Of a stretch of 64,000 bases of DNA, positions 34,463 through 43,573 are shown one piece after another. The stretch covers positions 4,566,001 to 4,630,000 of the forward strand of contig NC_017249.1 in NCBI RefSeq assembly GCF_000284375.1, in the 5' to 3' direction. This DNA is from Bradyrhizobium japonicum USDA 6 (GTDB taxonomy: Bacteria; Pseudomonadota; Alphaproteobacteria; Rhizobiales; Xanthobacteraceae). Below the pieces are notes generated by a model that was given only the letters and a program-made list of their open reading frames with translations, ran no database searches and was not told the origin of the DNA. The translations under genes and the position numbers were made by a program. The number at the start of each line of letters is the position of its first letter. Position 1 is the first letter of the stretch.

Positions 34463-36478
34463 ATGTTCAAACGCATTCTGATCGCCAATCGCGGCGAAAT
34501 CGCCTGCCGGGTCATCAAGACCGCTCGCCGCATGGGAATTCAGACGGTTGCGGTCTATTCCGAGGCCGACCGTGATGCCCTCCATGTCGAGATGGCCGAC
34601 GAGGCCGTTCTGATCGGCCCGCCCGCGGCCGCCGAGAGCTATCTGGTGATCGAGAAGATCGTGGAGGCCTGCCGCAAGACGGGCGCCGAGGCCGTGCATC
34701 CCGGCTACGGCTTCCTGTCCGAGCGCGAGGCGTTTCCGCGCGCGCTGGAGGCCGCCGGCATCGTCTTCATCGGCCCGAACCCGGGCGCGATCGCCGCGAT
34801 GGGCGACAAGATCGAATCCAAGAAGGCCGCCGCGAAGGCTAAGGTCTCGACCGTGCCGGGCTATCTCGGCGTCATCGAGGATGACAGGCACGCGGTCAGG
34901 ATCGCCGACGAGATCGGCTATCCCGTCATGATCAAGGCCTCCGCCGGCGGTGGCGGCAAGGGCATGCGCATCGCGCATTCGAAGGCCGAGGTTGCCGAGG
35001 GCTTCAACCTTGCCAAGGCCGAGGCGAAAGCCTCGTTCGGCGACGACCGCGTCTTCGTCGAAAAGTTCATCGTCGATCCCCGCCACATCGAGATCCAGGT
35101 GCTGGGCGACAAGCACGGCAACGTCATCTATCTCGGCGAGCGCGAATGCTCGATCCAGCGCCGCAACCAGAAGGTCATCGAGGAGGCGCCGTCGCCGCTG
35201 CTCGATGAGGCCACCCGCCGCAAGATGGGCGAGCAGGCCGTCGCGCTGGCCAAGGCGGTGAATTACGACTCCGCCGGCACCGTCGAATTCGTGGCAGGGC
35301 AGGACAAGAGCTTCTTCTTCCTGGAGATGAACACGCGCCTTCAGGTCGAGCATCCCGTCACCGAGCTCGTCACCGGCGTCGACCTCGTCGAGCAGATGCT
35401 CCGCGTCGCCGCCGGCGAGAAGCTCGCGATCAGCCAGAAGGACGTGACACTCACCGGCTGGGCGGTGGAATCCCGCCTCTACGCCGAGGACCCGTTCCGC
35501 AACTTCCTGCCCTCGATCGGGCGCCTCGTGAAGTACCGCCCGCCGGCCGAAGCCAGCCAGGACGGCATCACCGTGCGCAACGACACCGGCGTGCAGGAGG
35601 GCGGCGAGATCTCGATCCATTACGATCCGATGATCGCCAAGCTCGTCACGCATGCGCCGTCGCGCGCGGCCGCGATCGAGGCGCAGGCCACCGCGCTGGA
35701 TTCGTTCTATGTCGAGGGTATCAGGCACAACATCCCATTCCTGTCGGCGCTGATGCACCATCCGCGCTGGCGCGAGGGACGGCTCTCGACCGGTTTCATT
35801 GCCGAGGAATTCCCCAAGGGCTTTGCCGTGCGCGTGCCCGAAGGCGAGGTCGCGCGGCGGATCGCGGCGGTCGGCGCCGCCATCGACCACGTGTTAGGGG
35901 AGCGCAAGCGGCAGATCTCGGGCCAGATGGGCGGCCGCGTCGTGCAGCGCGAGCGTCGCCGCGCGGTCTGGCTCGACCGCCAGGAGATTCTGCTCGAGGT
36001 CGGACGCGAGGGCGAGGCGATCGCGATCCGCTTCGTCGATGCCGAAGGCAAGGCCGGCAACGCGCATCTGCTGCAGTCGTCGTGGAAGCCGGGCGATCCG
36101 GTCTGGCAGGGCACCATCGACGGCCATTTCGTCGCGGTGCAGGCGCGCCCGATCGCCAACGGCATCCGTCTGGCGCATCAGGGCGTCGAGGTGCCGGTCT
36201 ATGTCTGGACCGAGGCGGAAGCAGCCTCGGCGCGGCTGATGCCGGTGACCACGGCCTCCGACAGCGGCAAGAAGCTGCTTTGCCCGATGCCGGGCCTCGT
36301 GGTCTCGATCGCGGTGACCGAAGGGCAGGAGATCAAGGCCGGCGAGACGCTCGCGGTGATCGAAGCCATGAAGATGCAGAATGTGCTCCGCGCCGAGCAG
36401 GACGGTACGGTGAAGAAGATCCACGCCAGCGCCGGCGCGACGCTCGCCGTGGATGCGCTAATTCTGGAGTTTGCGTAA
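34463..36478 (+). CDS. pccA: Propionyl-CoA carboxylase alpha (biotin carboxylase/biotin carrier) subunit
   Basis: The 671-residue subunit has a biotin carboxylase with ATP-grasp (1-445; ASAGGGGKGMR, EMNTRLQVEHPVTE), a BT-type linker domain (about 480-590) and a biotinyl domain. The biotinylated Lys is Lys637 in EAMKM. Length and BT domain fit the PCC alpha subunit, which carboxylates propionyl-CoA to methylmalonyl-CoA with a separate beta subunit. No pccB is in the window. ATG 34463 begins the conserved MFKRILIANRGEIACRV. Confidence 0.9.
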   Translation: MFKRILIANRGEIACRVIKTARRMGIQTVAVYSEADRDALHVEMADEAVLIGPPAAAESYLVIEKIVEACRKTGAEAVHPGYGFLSEREAFPRALEAAGIVFIGPNPGAIAAMGDKIESKKAAAKAKVSTVPGYLGVIEDDRHAVRIADEIGYPVMIKASAGGGGKGMRIAHSKAEVAEGFNLAKAEAKASFGDDRVFVEKFIVDPRHIEIQVLGDKHGNVIYLGERECSIQRRNQKVIEEAPSPLLDEATRRKMGEQAVALAKAVNYDSAGTVEFVAGQDKSFFFLEMNTRLQVEHPVTELVTGVDLVEQMLRVAAGEKLAISQKDVTLTGWAVESRLYAEDPFRNFLPSIGRLVKYRPPAEASQDGITVRNDTGVQEGGEISIHYDPMIAKLVTHAPSRAAAIEAQATALDSFYVEGIRHNIPFLSALMHHPRWREGRLSTGFIAEEFPKGFAVRVPEGEVARRIAAVGAAIDHVLGERKRQISGQMGGRVVQRERRRAVWLDRQEILLEVGREGEAIAIRFVDAEGKAGNAHLLQSSWKPGDPVWQGTIDGHFVAVQARPIANGIRLAHQGVEVPVYVWTEAEAASARLMPVTTASDSGKKLLCPMPGLVVSIAVTEGQEIKAGETLAVIEAMKMQNVLRAEQDGTVKKIHASAGATLAVDALILEFA

Positions 36479-36515
36479 AGCAAGTGAGTGGGGCCCTCAC
36501 TGGCCCCACCAACAC

Positions 36516-36595
36516 CGTCATTGCGAGCGCAGCGAAGCAATCCAGACTGCCTCTGCGGAAAGATTCTGGATTGCTTCGCTGCGCTCGCAATGACG
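36516..36595. repeat. 80-bp palindromic element, family A, copy 2
   Basis: It has the same length and the same 31-nt arms (starting CGTCATTGCGAGCGC) as copy 1, with a different central 18 nt. It begins 38 bp after the pccA stop and could act as its terminator. Confidence 0.9.
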
Positions 36596-36635
36596 GAGTA
36601 TGTTGCGGCTGCGTCGCAACAGTTGAGAGGGCACC

Positions 36636-37502
36636 ATGGCCTTTCGTTCCCGCCGCGAAAAACTGCGTTCGATCCTGACCGGCTCGGCCTGCGTTCATCC
36701 CGGCTCGGTCTATGATGCGATCTCCATCCGCATCGCCGAGGATCTCGGCTTTCCGCTCGGCATGTTCGGCGGCTCGGTGGCCTCGCTCGCTGTGCTCGGC
36801 GACCCCGATGTCACGCTGATCACGCTCACCGAGCTTGCCGAGCAGATGCGGCGGATGTCGCGCGCGGCGACGCTGCCGGTGCTGGTCGATGCCGATCACG
36901 GCTATGGCAATGCGCTCAACGTGCGCCGCACGGTGCAGGAACTGGAGACCGCGGGCGCCGCCGGCCTCACCATCGAGGACACGCTGTTGCCGGCCGCCTT
37001 TGGCGAGGCAAAGACACAGCTGATCTCGCTGGAAGAAGGCGTCGGCAAGATGAAGGCGGCGCTGGATGGCCGCAGCGATCCCTCGCTCGTCATCATGGGC
37101 CGCACGGGAGCTGCCTCGGTCACCTCGATCGAGGATGCGATCCGCCGCGCCAGGGCTTATGAGGCGACCGGCGTCGACGCGCTGTTCTTCACCGGCATCA
37201 AGTCGCGCGCCGAGCTCGAGGCGATTGTCGCCGCTACGCGCCTGCCGATCGTGCTCGGCGGTGCGCCGGACGAACTGAACGCGATCGACTATCTCTCGAA
37301 CCAGCGCGTGCGCATCGCGCTTCAGGGCCACGCGCCGATCGCGGCTGCCACGCAGGCCGTCTACGAGACGCAGAAAGCGTTGCGCGAGGGCACGCGGCCG
37401 AAGAACCTCAAAGGACTTCCGTCGCCGGACTTGACCAGCCGCGTCATGCGCGAGGCCGACGTCAAGGCACGCAGCGCCGGCTTTCTCGGGCTGAAAAAAT
37501 GA
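36636..37502 (+). CDS. Oxaloacetate decarboxylase (PEP mutase/isocitrate lyase superfamily)
   Basis: The 288-residue soluble barrel enzyme converts oxaloacetate to pyruvate and CO2. Residues matching those known for the PA4872-type family are Ser50, the Mg ligand Asp85 (VDADHGYG), Arg156 (MGRTG) and His232 (GHAPI). The His separates this group from PEP mutase and isocitrate lyase. It follows pccA after an intergenic repeat, and the acylphosphatase start overlaps its end by 4 bp. Confidence 0.9.
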   Translation: MAFRSRREKLRSILTGSACVHPGSVYDAISIRIAEDLGFPLGMFGGSVASLAVLGDPDVTLITLTELAEQMRRMSRAATLPVLVDADHGYGNALNVRRTVQELETAGAAGLTIEDTLLPAAFGEAKTQLISLEEGVGKMKAALDGRSDPSLVIMGRTGAASVTSIEDAIRRARAYEATGVDALFFTGIKSRAELEAIVAATRLPIVLGGAPDELNAIDYLSNQRVRIALQGHAPIAAATQAVYETQKALREGTRPKNLKGLPSPDLTSRVMREADVKARSAGFLGLKK

Positions 37503-37798
37503 GCCGGGCGATCCTCCAGGTCATGATCCGCGGCCGCGTGCAGGGCGTCGGCTACAGGGCCTGGGTCGAGTACCAGGCGACAACAAGTGGCCTCGAAGGC
37601 TGGGTTCGCAACCGCCGCGACGGCAGCGTGGAAGCGCTGTTCGCAGGCACACCGAAGCATGTCGCCGACATGGTCGCGCTATGCCGCCACGGCCCGCCGT
37701 CATCGCGCGTGGATAGCGTGACGAGCGAGACGGCCGGTGCGGATGAGTTGAACCTGCGCAGGGCAGGGGAAGCGTTTTCGGTGTTGCCGACGGTGTAG
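37499..37798 (+). CDS. acyP: Acylphosphatase
   Basis: The 99-residue enzyme hydrolyses acyl phosphates such as acetyl phosphate or carbamoyl phosphate. The signature [14 protein letters not shown] contains catalytic Arg20, and GWVRNRRDG contains catalytic Asn38. Size is normal for the family. ATG 37499 overlaps the oxaloacetate decarboxylase stop (ATGA), so the two are translationally coupled. Confidence 0.93.
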   Translation: MSRAILQVMIRGRVQGVGYRAWVEYQATTSGLEGWVRNRRDGSVEALFAGTPKHVADMVALCRHGPPSSRVDSVTSETAGADELNLRRAGEAFSVLPTV

Positions 37799-37814
37799 GT
37801 GCGTTCTGTGAGGT

Positions 37815-37900
37815 CGTCATGCCCGTGCTTGTCCCGGCATCCACGTTCTTCGTGCGACGTGGCTAGGCGTTGATGGCCGGGTCAAGCCCGGCCAATGACG
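37815..37900. repeat. REP-like inverted-repeat element, family C
   Basis: The left part CGTCATGCCCGTGCTTGTCC and the right part GGCCGGGTCAAGCCCGGCCA followed by ATGACG are imperfect inverted copies. ATCCACGTTCTT and ACGTGG lie between them. It sits between convergent genes (acyP and the hybrid kinase). Only one copy was found here. Confidence 0.6.
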
Positions 37901-37925
37901 CGGTGAGGGCGAGGTGAAGAGACCA

Positions 37926-39446
37926 TCACCTTGGCAGCTTCGCGATCGCCTCGCTCAGTTCGTGAATCTCGTAGGGCTTGCGCAGGATCGGGAAGTCGCC
38001 GCGGACATCGGCGGCGGCTTCGCTGTAGCCGGTGGCGAGCAGGATCGGCAGGCCAGGGTGGATCTGGCGCAGATGATGGGCGAGACCGAGCCCGTCCATC
38101 TTGCCGGGCATCACGATGTCGGTGAACACGAAGTCGACGCCGTTCTTCTCGAGCTCGCGCAAGGCGGACTCGGCGTCGGCAACCCGGTGCACGCGATAGC
38201 CGAGCTGCTCCAGCAAGCCGATGCTGACGATCGCGACGTCGGGATTGTCCTCGACCAGCAGCACGGTGCCGCTGCCGGGAACCGGCACCGGTTCAGGGAT
38301 ATCGATTGGTGCGGTCGCGCTTTCGCGCGGCAGCAGGATGGTGAAGGTCGTGCCCTTGCCGAGCTCGCTTGCGACCTTGACCGTGCCGCCCGCTTGATGA
38401 GCGAAACCGTGCACCTGCGACAGGCCGAGGCCGGTGCCTTTTCCGACGGGTTTGGTCGTGAAGAACGGTTCGAAGATCTTGTTGACGACGTCGGAGGGGA
38501 TGCCAAGCCCGGTATCGGCGACGGTGATGGCGACGAACTCGCCGCGGTGGAGCGGATCATCCAGGACGACGTTGCGTGCGCCGACCGTCACGGTACCGCC
38601 GTCGGGCATGGCATCGCGAGCGTTGATGACGAGATTGAGCAGCCCCGTCTCGAGCTCGGAGACATCAGCCTTGACCGACCAGACCTCGCGGTCGATGTCG
38701 AAGGCGAGGCGAACGGCGCTTCCGACGCCGGCGTGAAGCACTTCGCGGATCGCCTCGATGCGGTCGCCGAGGCGGATCGCCTGCGGATTGACGCTCTGCC
38801 GCCGCGCGAAGGTCAGGAGCTGGCTGGTCAGTGCGGCGCCGCGCTTGGTTGCGGTCTCGATCGCGGACATCGCGCGCTGAACCTTGGCCTCGTCCTCATC
38901 GCGCTTCTTGAGGATGTGAAGGCTCCCGCTGATGATCATCAGGAGGTTGTTGAAGTCGTGCGCGACGCCGCCGGTGAGCTGTCCGAGCGCATCGAACTTC
39001 TGCGACTCGGCAAGTTGCCTCTGCATCGCTTCGAGCTTGAGCTGCGCATTGCGCCGCTCGGTGATGTCGCGGGTGATCTTGGCGAAGCCGACCAGGGCGC
39101 CGTGCTCGTAGATCGGATCGATGATGACGCTCGCCCAGAAGAACGTGCCATCCTTGCGGACGCGCCAGCCTTCCTCCTCGTAGCGGCCGTGGTCCCGCGC
39201 GATGCCGAGGGCACGCGCGGGCTTGCCGTTGGCGCGATCGGTCTCGGTGTAGAAGCGCGAGAAATGCTGGCCGAGGATCTCTTCGGGCGAATAGCCCTTG
39301 ATCCGCTCGCCGCCGATGTTCCAGCTCGTGATGATCCCGGTGGGATCGAGCATATAGAGCGCGTAGTCCGCGACTCCTTCCACCAACAGCCGAAAACTGC
39401 GCTCGCTTTCGAACAAGTCTCTCTGTTGACTGGACTTTGTCGTCAT
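37926..39446 (-). CDS. Soluble PAS hybrid histidine kinase with C-terminal receiver
   Basis: The 506-residue protein has one PAS/PAC module (about 15-135; [18 protein letters not shown]), a HisKA with [12 protein letters not shown], a HATPase ([22 protein letters not shown]) and a receiver (about 395-505; [14 protein letters not shown]). There is no membrane segment. ATG 39446 begins just before the PAS domain. The in-frame extension to 39569 covers a hairpin-forming leader and is unlikely to be coding. It resembles the larger kinase at 30525-33002, so the two are probably paralogues. Confidence 0.9.
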   Translation of the reverse strand: MTTKSSQQRDLFESERSFRLLVEGVADYALYMLDPTGIITSWNIGGERIKGYSPEEILGQHFSRFYTETDRANGKPARALGIARDHGRYEEEGWRVRKDGTFFWASVIIDPIYEHGALVGFAKITRDITERRNAQLKLEAMQRQLAESQKFDALGQLTGGVAHDFNNLLMIISGSLHILKKRDEDEAKVQRAMSAIETATKRGAALTSQLLTFARRQSVNPQAIRLGDRIEAIREVLHAGVGSAVRLAFDIDREVWSVKADVSELETGLLNLVINARDAMPDGGTVTVGARNVVLDDPLHRGEFVAITVADTGLGIPSDVVNKIFEPFFTTKPVGKGTGLGLSQVHGFAHQAGGTVKVASELGKGTTFTILLPRESATAPIDIPEPVPVPGSGTVLLVEDNPDVAIVSIGLLEQLGYRVHRVADAESALRELEKNGVDFVFTDIVMPGKMDGLGLAHHLRQIHPGLPILLATGYSEAAADVRGDFPILRKPYEIHELSEAIAKLPR

Positions 39447-39459
39447 TCTCAACCCGCCT

Positions 39460-39496
39460 GGAACCGGGGCAAACGCCCCGGAGGGCGTTTGGTTCC
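39460..39496 (-). promoter_or_regulatory. Leader with two mutually exclusive hairpins upstream of the hybrid kinase
   Basis: In plus-strand letters, CCGGGGC-AAAC-GCCCCGG (39464-39481) competes with AAACGCCC-CGGA-GGGCGTTT (39471-39490), which is extended by GGAACC/GGTTCC at the ends. It lies 14-50 nt upstream of the kinase start on the transcribed minus strand. It could be an RNA switch or a DNA operator. Confidence 0.45.
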
Positions 39497-39562
39497 CGTT
39501 CTCTGGGCCGTTTTTAGGCAAATACGACGGACGGTATACAGGACGCAAGCCGCCGAGCGCTC

Positions 39563-39591
39563 TTGACAATCAGTCGCGCTCGTCAGATATT
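39563..39591 (+). promoter_or_regulatory. Promoter of the GbsR operon
   Basis: Consensus TTGACA (39563-39568) is followed after 17 bp by GATATT (39586-39591). Transcription should begin at about 39598, the A of the start codon, implying a leaderless mRNA. Confidence 0.65.
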
Positions 39592-39609
39592 TCTGTTATG
39601 ACAGAAATA
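39588..39609. promoter_or_regulatory. GbsR-type operator over -10 and start codon
   Basis: TATTTCTGT-TATG-ACAGAAATA is a perfect 9-bp inverted repeat with a 4-nt centre that contains the ATG at 39598. It overlaps both the -10 element and the start codon. Confidence 0.75.
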
Positions 39610-40155
39610 ACCGGAAAGAAGAAACTGCCCGCCGCCGTCGAGCGCTTCATCCTGCATTGGGGCGACATGGGGGACGGGTGGGGCGTCAACCGCTCGGTCA
39701 GCCAGATCCACGGGCTGCTCTATCTCGCCGAGGCGCCGATGACGGCCGAGGACATCGCCGACACGCTCGGCATGGCGCGTTCCAATGTCTCGAACTCGCT
39801 GAAGGAGCTGCTCGCCTGGAATCTGATCCGGCGGGTGCCGATCCTCGGCGACCGCCGCGACCATTACGAGGCCGAGACCGACATCTGGGAGGTTGCGGCC
39901 CGGATCGCGGCGCGGCGCAAGGAGCGGGAGCTCGATCCGGCGATCACGGCGCTCCGGGCCTGCGTGTCCGACGCCGCCGACGATCCCGCCATCAATCCGG
40001 TCGCAGCCAAACGGCTGAAGGAGATGCTCGCCTTCACCGAGCTCGCCGACCACTGGTTCATGCAGATGCTGAAGGTGCCGCGACCGCGGCTGGTCGCCCT
40101 GATGCGGCTTGGCGAGAAGATCGCCAACCTGCTGCCGCTGGGCAAGGCCAAATAG
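39598..40155 (+). CDS. GbsR/MarR-type transcriptional regulator
   Basis: The 185-residue protein has the GbsR pattern (AAVERFILHWGDMGDGWGVNRSVSQIHGLLYLAEAPMTAEDIADTLGMARSNVSNSLKELLAWNLI) in residues 9-80, which is the winged helix. A helical C-terminal dimerisation part follows. There is no Shine-Dalgarno sequence. The promoter and palindrome over the ATG indicate a leaderless, self-repressed transcript. It is first in a probable three-gene operon with DUF4166 and TIGR01777 proteins. Confidence 0.9.
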   Translation: MTEITGKKKLPAAVERFILHWGDMGDGWGVNRSVSQIHGLLYLAEAPMTAEDIADTLGMARSNVSNSLKELLAWNLIRRVPILGDRRDHYEAETDIWEVAARIAARRKERELDPAITALRACVSDAADDPAINPVAAKRLKEMLAFTELADHWFMQMLKVPRPRLVALMRLGEKIANLLPLGKAK

Positions 40156-40171
40156 CGTTGAGGAGGGTGCG

Positions 40172-40837
40172 ATGACGTCGGCTCGATTATCAGGCTCCAG
40201 CGCATCTCCCTCCGCTCACGTCAAACTACTCGACGACCGCCGCTTCCGCGCGTTGCTGTCGGACGAGGATTGGGGCCGGCTGCCGCTCGCGACCTGGCGG
40301 CGCTTTTCGAAACGCGTCGCCGACGGCGACAGCGTCGTCTATGTCGGCGCGGTCGATGAGGTCTCCTTCAGCGAGATCGGCTGGTGGTTCGCGCAAGCCG
40401 CGCGCCTGATCGGCGGACCGCTGCCGACCGGCCGCGACACCGGTGTCCCCATGATTGTGACCGTCACCGAGGACGGCGCGACCGGCGGCCAGACCTGGAC
40501 CCGCATCTGCGCGCGCAAGTGCGGCTTTCCGCAAGTGATCCATTCCGCCAAGCGTTTTGCCGGCCCGACCGGGCTCGAAGAGTATGTCGGCTTCGGCGTC
40601 TCGATGGCGCTCCGCATCGCGGTCGAGGGACAGGCGCTGACCTTCCGTAGTGCCGGTTACGGACTCCAGCTCGGACGCTTGTGGATCCCGCTGCCGCAAT
40701 GGCTCACGCCCGGCGATCTCACGGTGACGCATAGCGATCTCGGCGAAGGCGCCTTTCGTTTCACCCTCGATGTCACTCACCCGCGTTACGGCGCGCTGAT
40801 CCACCAGTCCGCCGTCTTCAGGGAGGCCGTATCATGA
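40172..40837 (+). CDS. DUF4166 domain protein
   Basis: The 221-residue soluble protein matches the DUF4166 layout: a conserved helix ending GWWFAQAARLIGGPLP, TWTRICARKCGFPQVIHSAKRFAGPTGLEEYVGFGVSMALRIAVEG, and a beta-rich close DLTVTHSDLGEGAFRFTLDVTHPRYG. GAGGAGGG lies upstream of ATG 40172. The stop region overlaps the next gene by 4 bp. In other bacteria this domain is found next to or fused to NAD-epimerase-type oxidoreductases, as here. Its chemistry is unknown; a lipid-binding fold is possible. Confidence 0.8.
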   Translation: MTSARLSGSSASPSAHVKLLDDRRFRALLSDEDWGRLPLATWRRFSKRVADGDSVVYVGAVDEVSFSEIGWWFAQAARLIGGPLPTGRDTGVPMIVTVTEDGATGGQTWTRICARKCGFPQVIHSAKRFAGPTGLEEYVGFGVSMALRIAVEGQALTFRSAGYGLQLGRLWIPLPQWLTPGDLTVTHSDLGEGAFRFTLDVTHPRYGALIHQSAVFREAVS

Positions 40838-42270
40838 CGCCGCTGTTGTGGACCCTCATCGCCATCCAGATCGTGATGGGCGTGTTCGACACTTTCTATC
40901 ACCACGAATTCACCGAGCGCCTGGCCTGGCGCCCGTCGCAGCGCTTCGAGCTGAAGCTGCACGGCATCCGCAACATGCTCTATGCGCTGCTGTTCCTGCT
41001 GCTCGGCTGGTTGGAGGTTTACGGCGTGCTGGCGATCCTGATCGTCGCGGTGCTGGTCGCAGAGATCGTCATCACGCTGATGGATTTCGTTGAGGAAGAT
41101 CTGAGCCGAAAGCTGCCGCCGACTGAGCGGATCAACCACACGCTGCTCGCGATCAACTATGGCGCCATCCTGGTGCTGCTGCTGCCGGTGCTGATCGATT
41201 GGGCGATGCAGCCGTTCGGTGTGAGTGTCGTATATCAGGGCCTGCTCAGCATCGCCGCCACCGCCTGCGCAGTCGGCGCAGCGCTCTGCGGCGTCAGGGA
41301 CTTTGCGGCGATGCGCCGACTCGGCCGCATGAAGAGCGTGCCGGCGCACGGGCTCGTCGAGAAGGTCCCCGGCCGCAAGACCGTGCTGATAACAGGCGCC
41401 ACCGGCTTCATCGGCAGCCGCCTTGCCGCGAGCCTTGGCGGGGCAGGGCACGACGTCATCGCGCTGATCCGCAACCCCGCGAAGGCCGAGATGCTGCCGC
41501 CGCCGGTCACGCTGATCACCAGCCTCGATCAGCTCGCCGTGGACACACCAATCGACGCCATCGTCAATCTCGCCGGCGAGCCGATCGGCAATGGCCTCTG
41601 GACCGAGGCAAAGCGCGCTAAAATTCTCGGCTCCCGCATCGACATAACCGGCGAGGTCGTAAAACTGATCGCGCGGCTCGAGCGCAAGCCGGAGGTGCTC
41701 GTCAGCGGCTCCGCCATCGGCTGGTACGGCCTGTGGGCCGATCAGGTGCTGACGGAATCGGCGAAGTCGCATGCCTGCTTCAGCCACGAGCTCTGCGCGG
41801 CCTGGGAGAAGGCGGCGCAGCCGGCGGAGGAACTCGGCATCCGCGTGGTTTACTTGCGCATCGGCCTCGTGCTCGGCACCGAAGGCGGCTTCATCACGCG
41901 CATGCTGACGCCGTTCGAGTTCGGCCTCGGTGGCCCCCTCGGCACCGGGCGGCAGTGGATGTCCTGGATCGAGCGCGACGATCTGATCCGGCTGATCGCC
42001 TATGTGATGGCGACGCCTGATCTCGCCGGCCCCGTCAACGCCACCGCGCCGATCCCCGTCACCAACGCAAAATTCACCGAGGAGCTCGGCCGCCGCCTAC
42101 ATCGCCCCGCGGTGTTTCGAATCCCCGGCGGCCTGCTGCGCCGGATCGGTGGCGGCTTTGCCGACGAACTCCTGCTCGGCGGCCAGCGCGTGCTGCCGAA
42201 CAAGGCGCTGAGCCGCGGTTTTGTGTTTCGGCACGAGACGCTGCGCAGCGCGTTCGAGGCGATCTTGTGA
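40834..42270 (+). CDS. TIGR01777-family epimerase fused to an N-terminal membrane domain
   Basis: The 478-residue fusion has an N-terminal part (1-165) with about four membrane helices (MTPLLWTLIAIQIVMGVFDTFYHHEF at the front). A linker leads to a YfcH/SDR39U1-type NAD(P)-binding domain (about 182-478), with TGATGFIGSRLAASLGGAGHDV, VNLAGEPI, and VSGSAIGWYG in the active-site region. Stand-alone TIGR01777 proteins are about 300 residues, so the membrane domain is an addition that ties the reductase to the membrane. It is coupled to DUF4166 by a 4-bp overlap. Confidence 0.88.
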   Translation: MTPLLWTLIAIQIVMGVFDTFYHHEFTERLAWRPSQRFELKLHGIRNMLYALLFLLLGWLEVYGVLAILIVAVLVAEIVITLMDFVEEDLSRKLPPTERINHTLLAINYGAILVLLLPVLIDWAMQPFGVSVVYQGLLSIAATACAVGAALCGVRDFAAMRRLGRMKSVPAHGLVEKVPGRKTVLITGATGFIGSRLAASLGGAGHDVIALIRNPAKAEMLPPPVTLITSLDQLAVDTPIDAIVNLAGEPIGNGLWTEAKRAKILGSRIDITGEVVKLIARLERKPEVLVSGSAIGWYGLWADQVLTESAKSHACFSHELCAAWEKAAQPAEELGIRVVYLRIGLVLGTEGGFITRMLTPFEFGLGGPLGTGRQWMSWIERDDLIRLIAYVMATPDLAGPVNATAPIPVTNAKFTEELGRRLHRPAVFRIPGGLLRRIGGGFADELLLGGQRVLPNKALSRGFVFRHETLRSAFEAIL

Positions 42271-42279
42271 GGTGGTGTC

Positions 42280-42708
42280 ATGGCTTGCGATAGCTGCCCG
42301 CGCGTGGTGAACGGTTGGTTTCGGGGATGCTTGACGGCAGCGACGACATTGGCGGCGATGCCGGTCATCGCGATGATCCTGTCCCTGCCGTACCGGGGTC
42401 TTGAGGAGAACCTCGGCGGTATCATCACCTTGGTATTGTTTGTCTTGCCGCTGATACTGATCCTGGTCTGCCTGCTCAGTGGGATGCCGGCCGCACTCGT
42501 GATCCTGTTCGGGGAAGCGCTCCGCATTCGCTCTGTGTTGTTCTACGTTCCTGCCGGTGCGGCGATCGGTGCATTCGTTTGGCGGATCACCGTTGGGGCC
42601 AACCATCCGTTGGGGCTGCACTTTGTACTGGCCGGAGCTCTCGCGGGAATCGCCTATTGGTTCGCCGCGGGCAAGTATGCGGGCGAGGAGGGGCAGCCTG
42701 AGCGCTAG
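42280..42708 (+). CDS. Small polytopic membrane protein
   Basis: I do not recognise a family. The 142-residue protein has four hydrophobic segments, including MPVIAMILSLP, ITLVLFVLPLILILVCLLSGMP, VLFYVPAGAAIGAFVW and FVLAGALAGIAYWFAAG. The N-terminus MACDSCPRVVNGWFRGC has three cysteines. It follows the TIGR01777 gene by 9 bp and may be co-transcribed. Its end overlaps the convergent LysR gene by 4 bp. Confidence 0.65.
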   Translation: MACDSCPRVVNGWFRGCLTAATTLAAMPVIAMILSLPYRGLEENLGGIITLVLFVLPLILILVCLLSGMPAALVILFGEALRIRSVLFYVPAGAAIGAFVWRITVGANHPLGLHFVLAGALAGIAYWFAAGKYAGEEGQPER

Positions 42709-43556
42709 GCTGCCACGCTCCGAAACGTCGCCGCCACCGCACGCAGCGCTGCCAGCTTGGCGGGATCGCTGACCTTCGAATGCAGCATTACCTTCGAGCT
42801 GCCGAGCTTCGGCAGCTTGTGCACAGGCCCGATGTCGATCAGGCCTGCCGGCGCGATCCGGCGCGCGAGCGGTGCGATCGCGAGGCCGGCAAGCGCGGCG
42901 GCGACCACCGCCGTAACGCCGCCGCCGACAAAGCGTTCGCGCCAGGCGAGGCTGGCCTTGTCGAGCGCGCGGACGGCGATGGCGCGGACGCCGCAGGGCG
43001 GGGCGAGGGTTGCGAGCGGCAGCGGCTCACCCTTCGGCAGGGTGAAGCGTCGCGACGCGAACCAGCCGAACTCGTCTTCGGCCAGCTTCTCGCCGCCGCG
43101 GCGGCTGCCTTCCTGGCGGACGATCACGGCATCGAGCTGACCTGCGTCGTAAGCGTCCTGCATCTCGCGCGAGAAGCCGATGGTGACGGCGAGGGTGAGA
43201 CTTGAGGACATCGCGTGCAGGCGTTCGAGCAGCGGCACCAGCTCGGGGCCCGCGGCATGGTCGGAGATACCAAGCGAGAGCGATTGCGCAGTCGATGTTT
43301 CGCCCGACAGTGCACGGTCATGCGCCTCCATCAGCGCGCGGGCGCGATCGAGGAACGCGGCGCCGTCGGCGGTGAGTCGGACCGCCCGCGGCGAGCGCTC
43401 GACGAGGCGCTTTTCCAGCAGCGCCTCCAGCCGCTGCAGCTTCAGGCTGACGGCGGCCTGCGTCGTGCCGAGCGCTTCGGCCGCACGCGTAAAGCTCTGG
43501 AGGTCGGCGACCAGCAGGAAGGCCTTGATGGTGGCGATGTCGAGGGTTGCTGTCAT
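42705..43556 (-). CDS. LysR-family transcriptional regulator
   Basis: The 283-residue protein has an N-terminal winged helix (about 5-65; FTRAAEALGTTQAAVSLKLQRLE) and a LysR substrate-binding domain (about 88-275). It is divergent from the tautomerase gene. The gap contains a 23-bp dyad GGTATC-N11-GATACC just upstream of its start. By layout it should regulate the tautomerase. Confidence 0.9.
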   Translation of the reverse strand: MTATLDIATIKAFLLVADLQSFTRAAEALGTTQAAVSLKLQRLEALLEKRLVERSPRAVRLTADGAAFLDRARALMEAHDRALSGETSTAQSLSLGISDHAAGPELVPLLERLHAMSSSLTLAVTIGFSREMQDAYDAGQLDAVIVRQEGSRRGGEKLAEDEFGWFASRRFTLPKGEPLPLATLAPPCGVRAIAVRALDKASLAWRERFVGGGVTAVVAAALAGLAIAPLARRIAPAGLIDIGPVHKLPKLGSSKVMLHSKVSDPAKLAALRAVAATFRSVAA

Positions 43557-43573
43557 TACAGATCGTTATCACT

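Noticed and set aside
37914..39566. 550-residue plus-strand reading frame
   Set aside because: Antisense to the second hybrid kinase; no domain and no ribosome-binding site.
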